NCBI GenBank assembly: GCA_036725605.1
Contig: DAIMDW010000075.1
Coordinates: 1-5,954 of the forward strand
From: CALBTQ01 sp036725605
GTDB lineage: Bacteria > Lernaellota > Lernaellaia > Lernaellales > Lernaellaceae
Direction of reading: 5' to 3'
DNA length: 5,954 bases
This document shows positions 5,649 through 5,954 of this stretch, piece by piece (the first letter of the stretch is position 1; each line of letters starts with the position of its first letter). Under the pieces are notes generated by a model. It saw nothing but the letters and a program-made list of their open reading frames with translations, did not search any database and had not been told where the DNA came from. The position numbers and the translations under genes were made by a program.

Positions 5649-5954
5649 ATTTTTCGCGCCCGCGCTGTTGTGCCTGTTGCTGCTGATCGGCTGCGTGCCG
5701 CCGACGTTGGCGCCCTATCCGCCGCCGGGCATTGCACCCGGCGAAGTGGCCGCGTTGATGGCCCGGCCGCTGCAATCAATTAAAACGCTGGCCGGCGAAG
5801 GATCGTTGCGCTTCGAGGATCGCGGCGCGCGGCTGGTGGGCGAACTCAACCTGCGGCTGATTGCCGACAAGGGCGTGCGGCGCGACGGCGACGGACCGAT
5901 CCCTCGATCGTTTTTTACAGTTGCCGCTCGAACCGCGCCTGCTGACGCAGGCCC
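5641..5954 (+). CDS. LolB-like outer-membrane lipoprotein, N-terminal part (cut by window end, possibly frameshifted)
   Basis: GTG 5641 is preceded by AGGA (5629-5632) and overlaps the stop of the TPR gene, suggesting translational coupling. The product starts with NKFF, a hydrophobic stretch and lipobox LIGC (Cys at residue 17), followed by a Pro-rich linker. The segment LQSIKTLAGEGSLRFEDRG then GELNLRLIADKGVR resembles the first strands of the LolB/LolA-like half barrel, which accepts lipoproteins at the outer membrane; similarity is weak and the call leans on the neighbouring TPR gene. DUF4292-type lipoproteins are an alternative. After a T6 run at 5911-5916 this frame loses its GC-rich third positions, while the frame starting at 5915 reads LQLPLEPRLLTQA, so a frameshift or sequence error is likely here. 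The frame is still open at the right edge. Confidence 0.65.
   Translation, partial: MNKFFAPALLCLLLLIGCVPPTLAPYPPPGIAPGEVAALMARPLQSIKTLAGEGSLRFEDRGARLVGELNLRLIADKGVRRDGDGPIPRSFFTVAARTAPADAG

Overview
The window reads as a stretch of chromosome from a GC-rich, Gram-negative bacterium of deltaproteobacterial grade (Myxococcota, Desulfobacterota or a nearby lineage). The grounds are the strong resemblance of the RpoD C-terminus to the myxobacterial type as I remember it, the class A RNase P RNA, the two lipoproteins with lipobox signal peptides, and the gene order. This placement is inference, since no search could be run. All convincing genes lie on the + strand, and there is no sign of mobile elements or CRISPR.

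Layout. Positions 2-586 hold the 3' end of rpoD (sigma-70 regions 2.3 to 4.2), closed by a clear intrinsic terminator at 590-618. A sigma-70-type promoter (TTGACA-N17-TAATCT, 676-704), flanked by a perfect 7-bp inverted repeat, then drives a CAT-anticodon tRNA (742-814). The tRNA has no encoded CCA and carries tRNA-Ile2-like identity pairs. With no terminator in between, a tight gene run follows: a NIF3/DUF34 dinuclear-metal protein with a PII/CutA-like insert (841-1989), a coiled-coil C4 zinc-ribbon protein with a TTG start (2000-2752), and an RNase H-fold protein with an HTH-like N-terminus (2745-3392). The -35 box of a second sigma-70-type promoter overlaps the RNase H stop codon and places a start at about 3424, exactly at helix P1 of rnpB, the RNase P RNA (about 3424-3824). 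After a 110-nt gap with a weak candidate promoter come a TPR lipoprotein (3936-5648) and, overlapping it by 8 nt, the start of a LolB-like lipoprotein cut by the window end (5641 onward).

How it fits together. The left part is an information-processing locus: primary sigma factor, tRNA, a nucleic-acid-type nuclease fold, and the RNA of the enzyme that matures tRNA 5' ends. The tRNA probably forms the 5' part of the nif3 operon transcript, so tRNA processing would set the 5' end of that mRNA. The right part is an envelope locus (TPR lipoprotein plus LolB-like factor), an arrangement known from pseudomonads, where lolB is followed by ispE and prs.

Most notable points: the RNase P RNA appears to lack the GGU motif that normally pairs with the tRNA 3' CCA, and the one tRNA gene in view lacks an encoded CCA, which fits. 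The rnpB promoter is packed into the end of the upstream gene. The last gene shows a likely frameshift at a T6 run near the window edge. I see no clearly novel multi-gene system; most of the window is conserved housekeeping content with some unusual regulatory packing.
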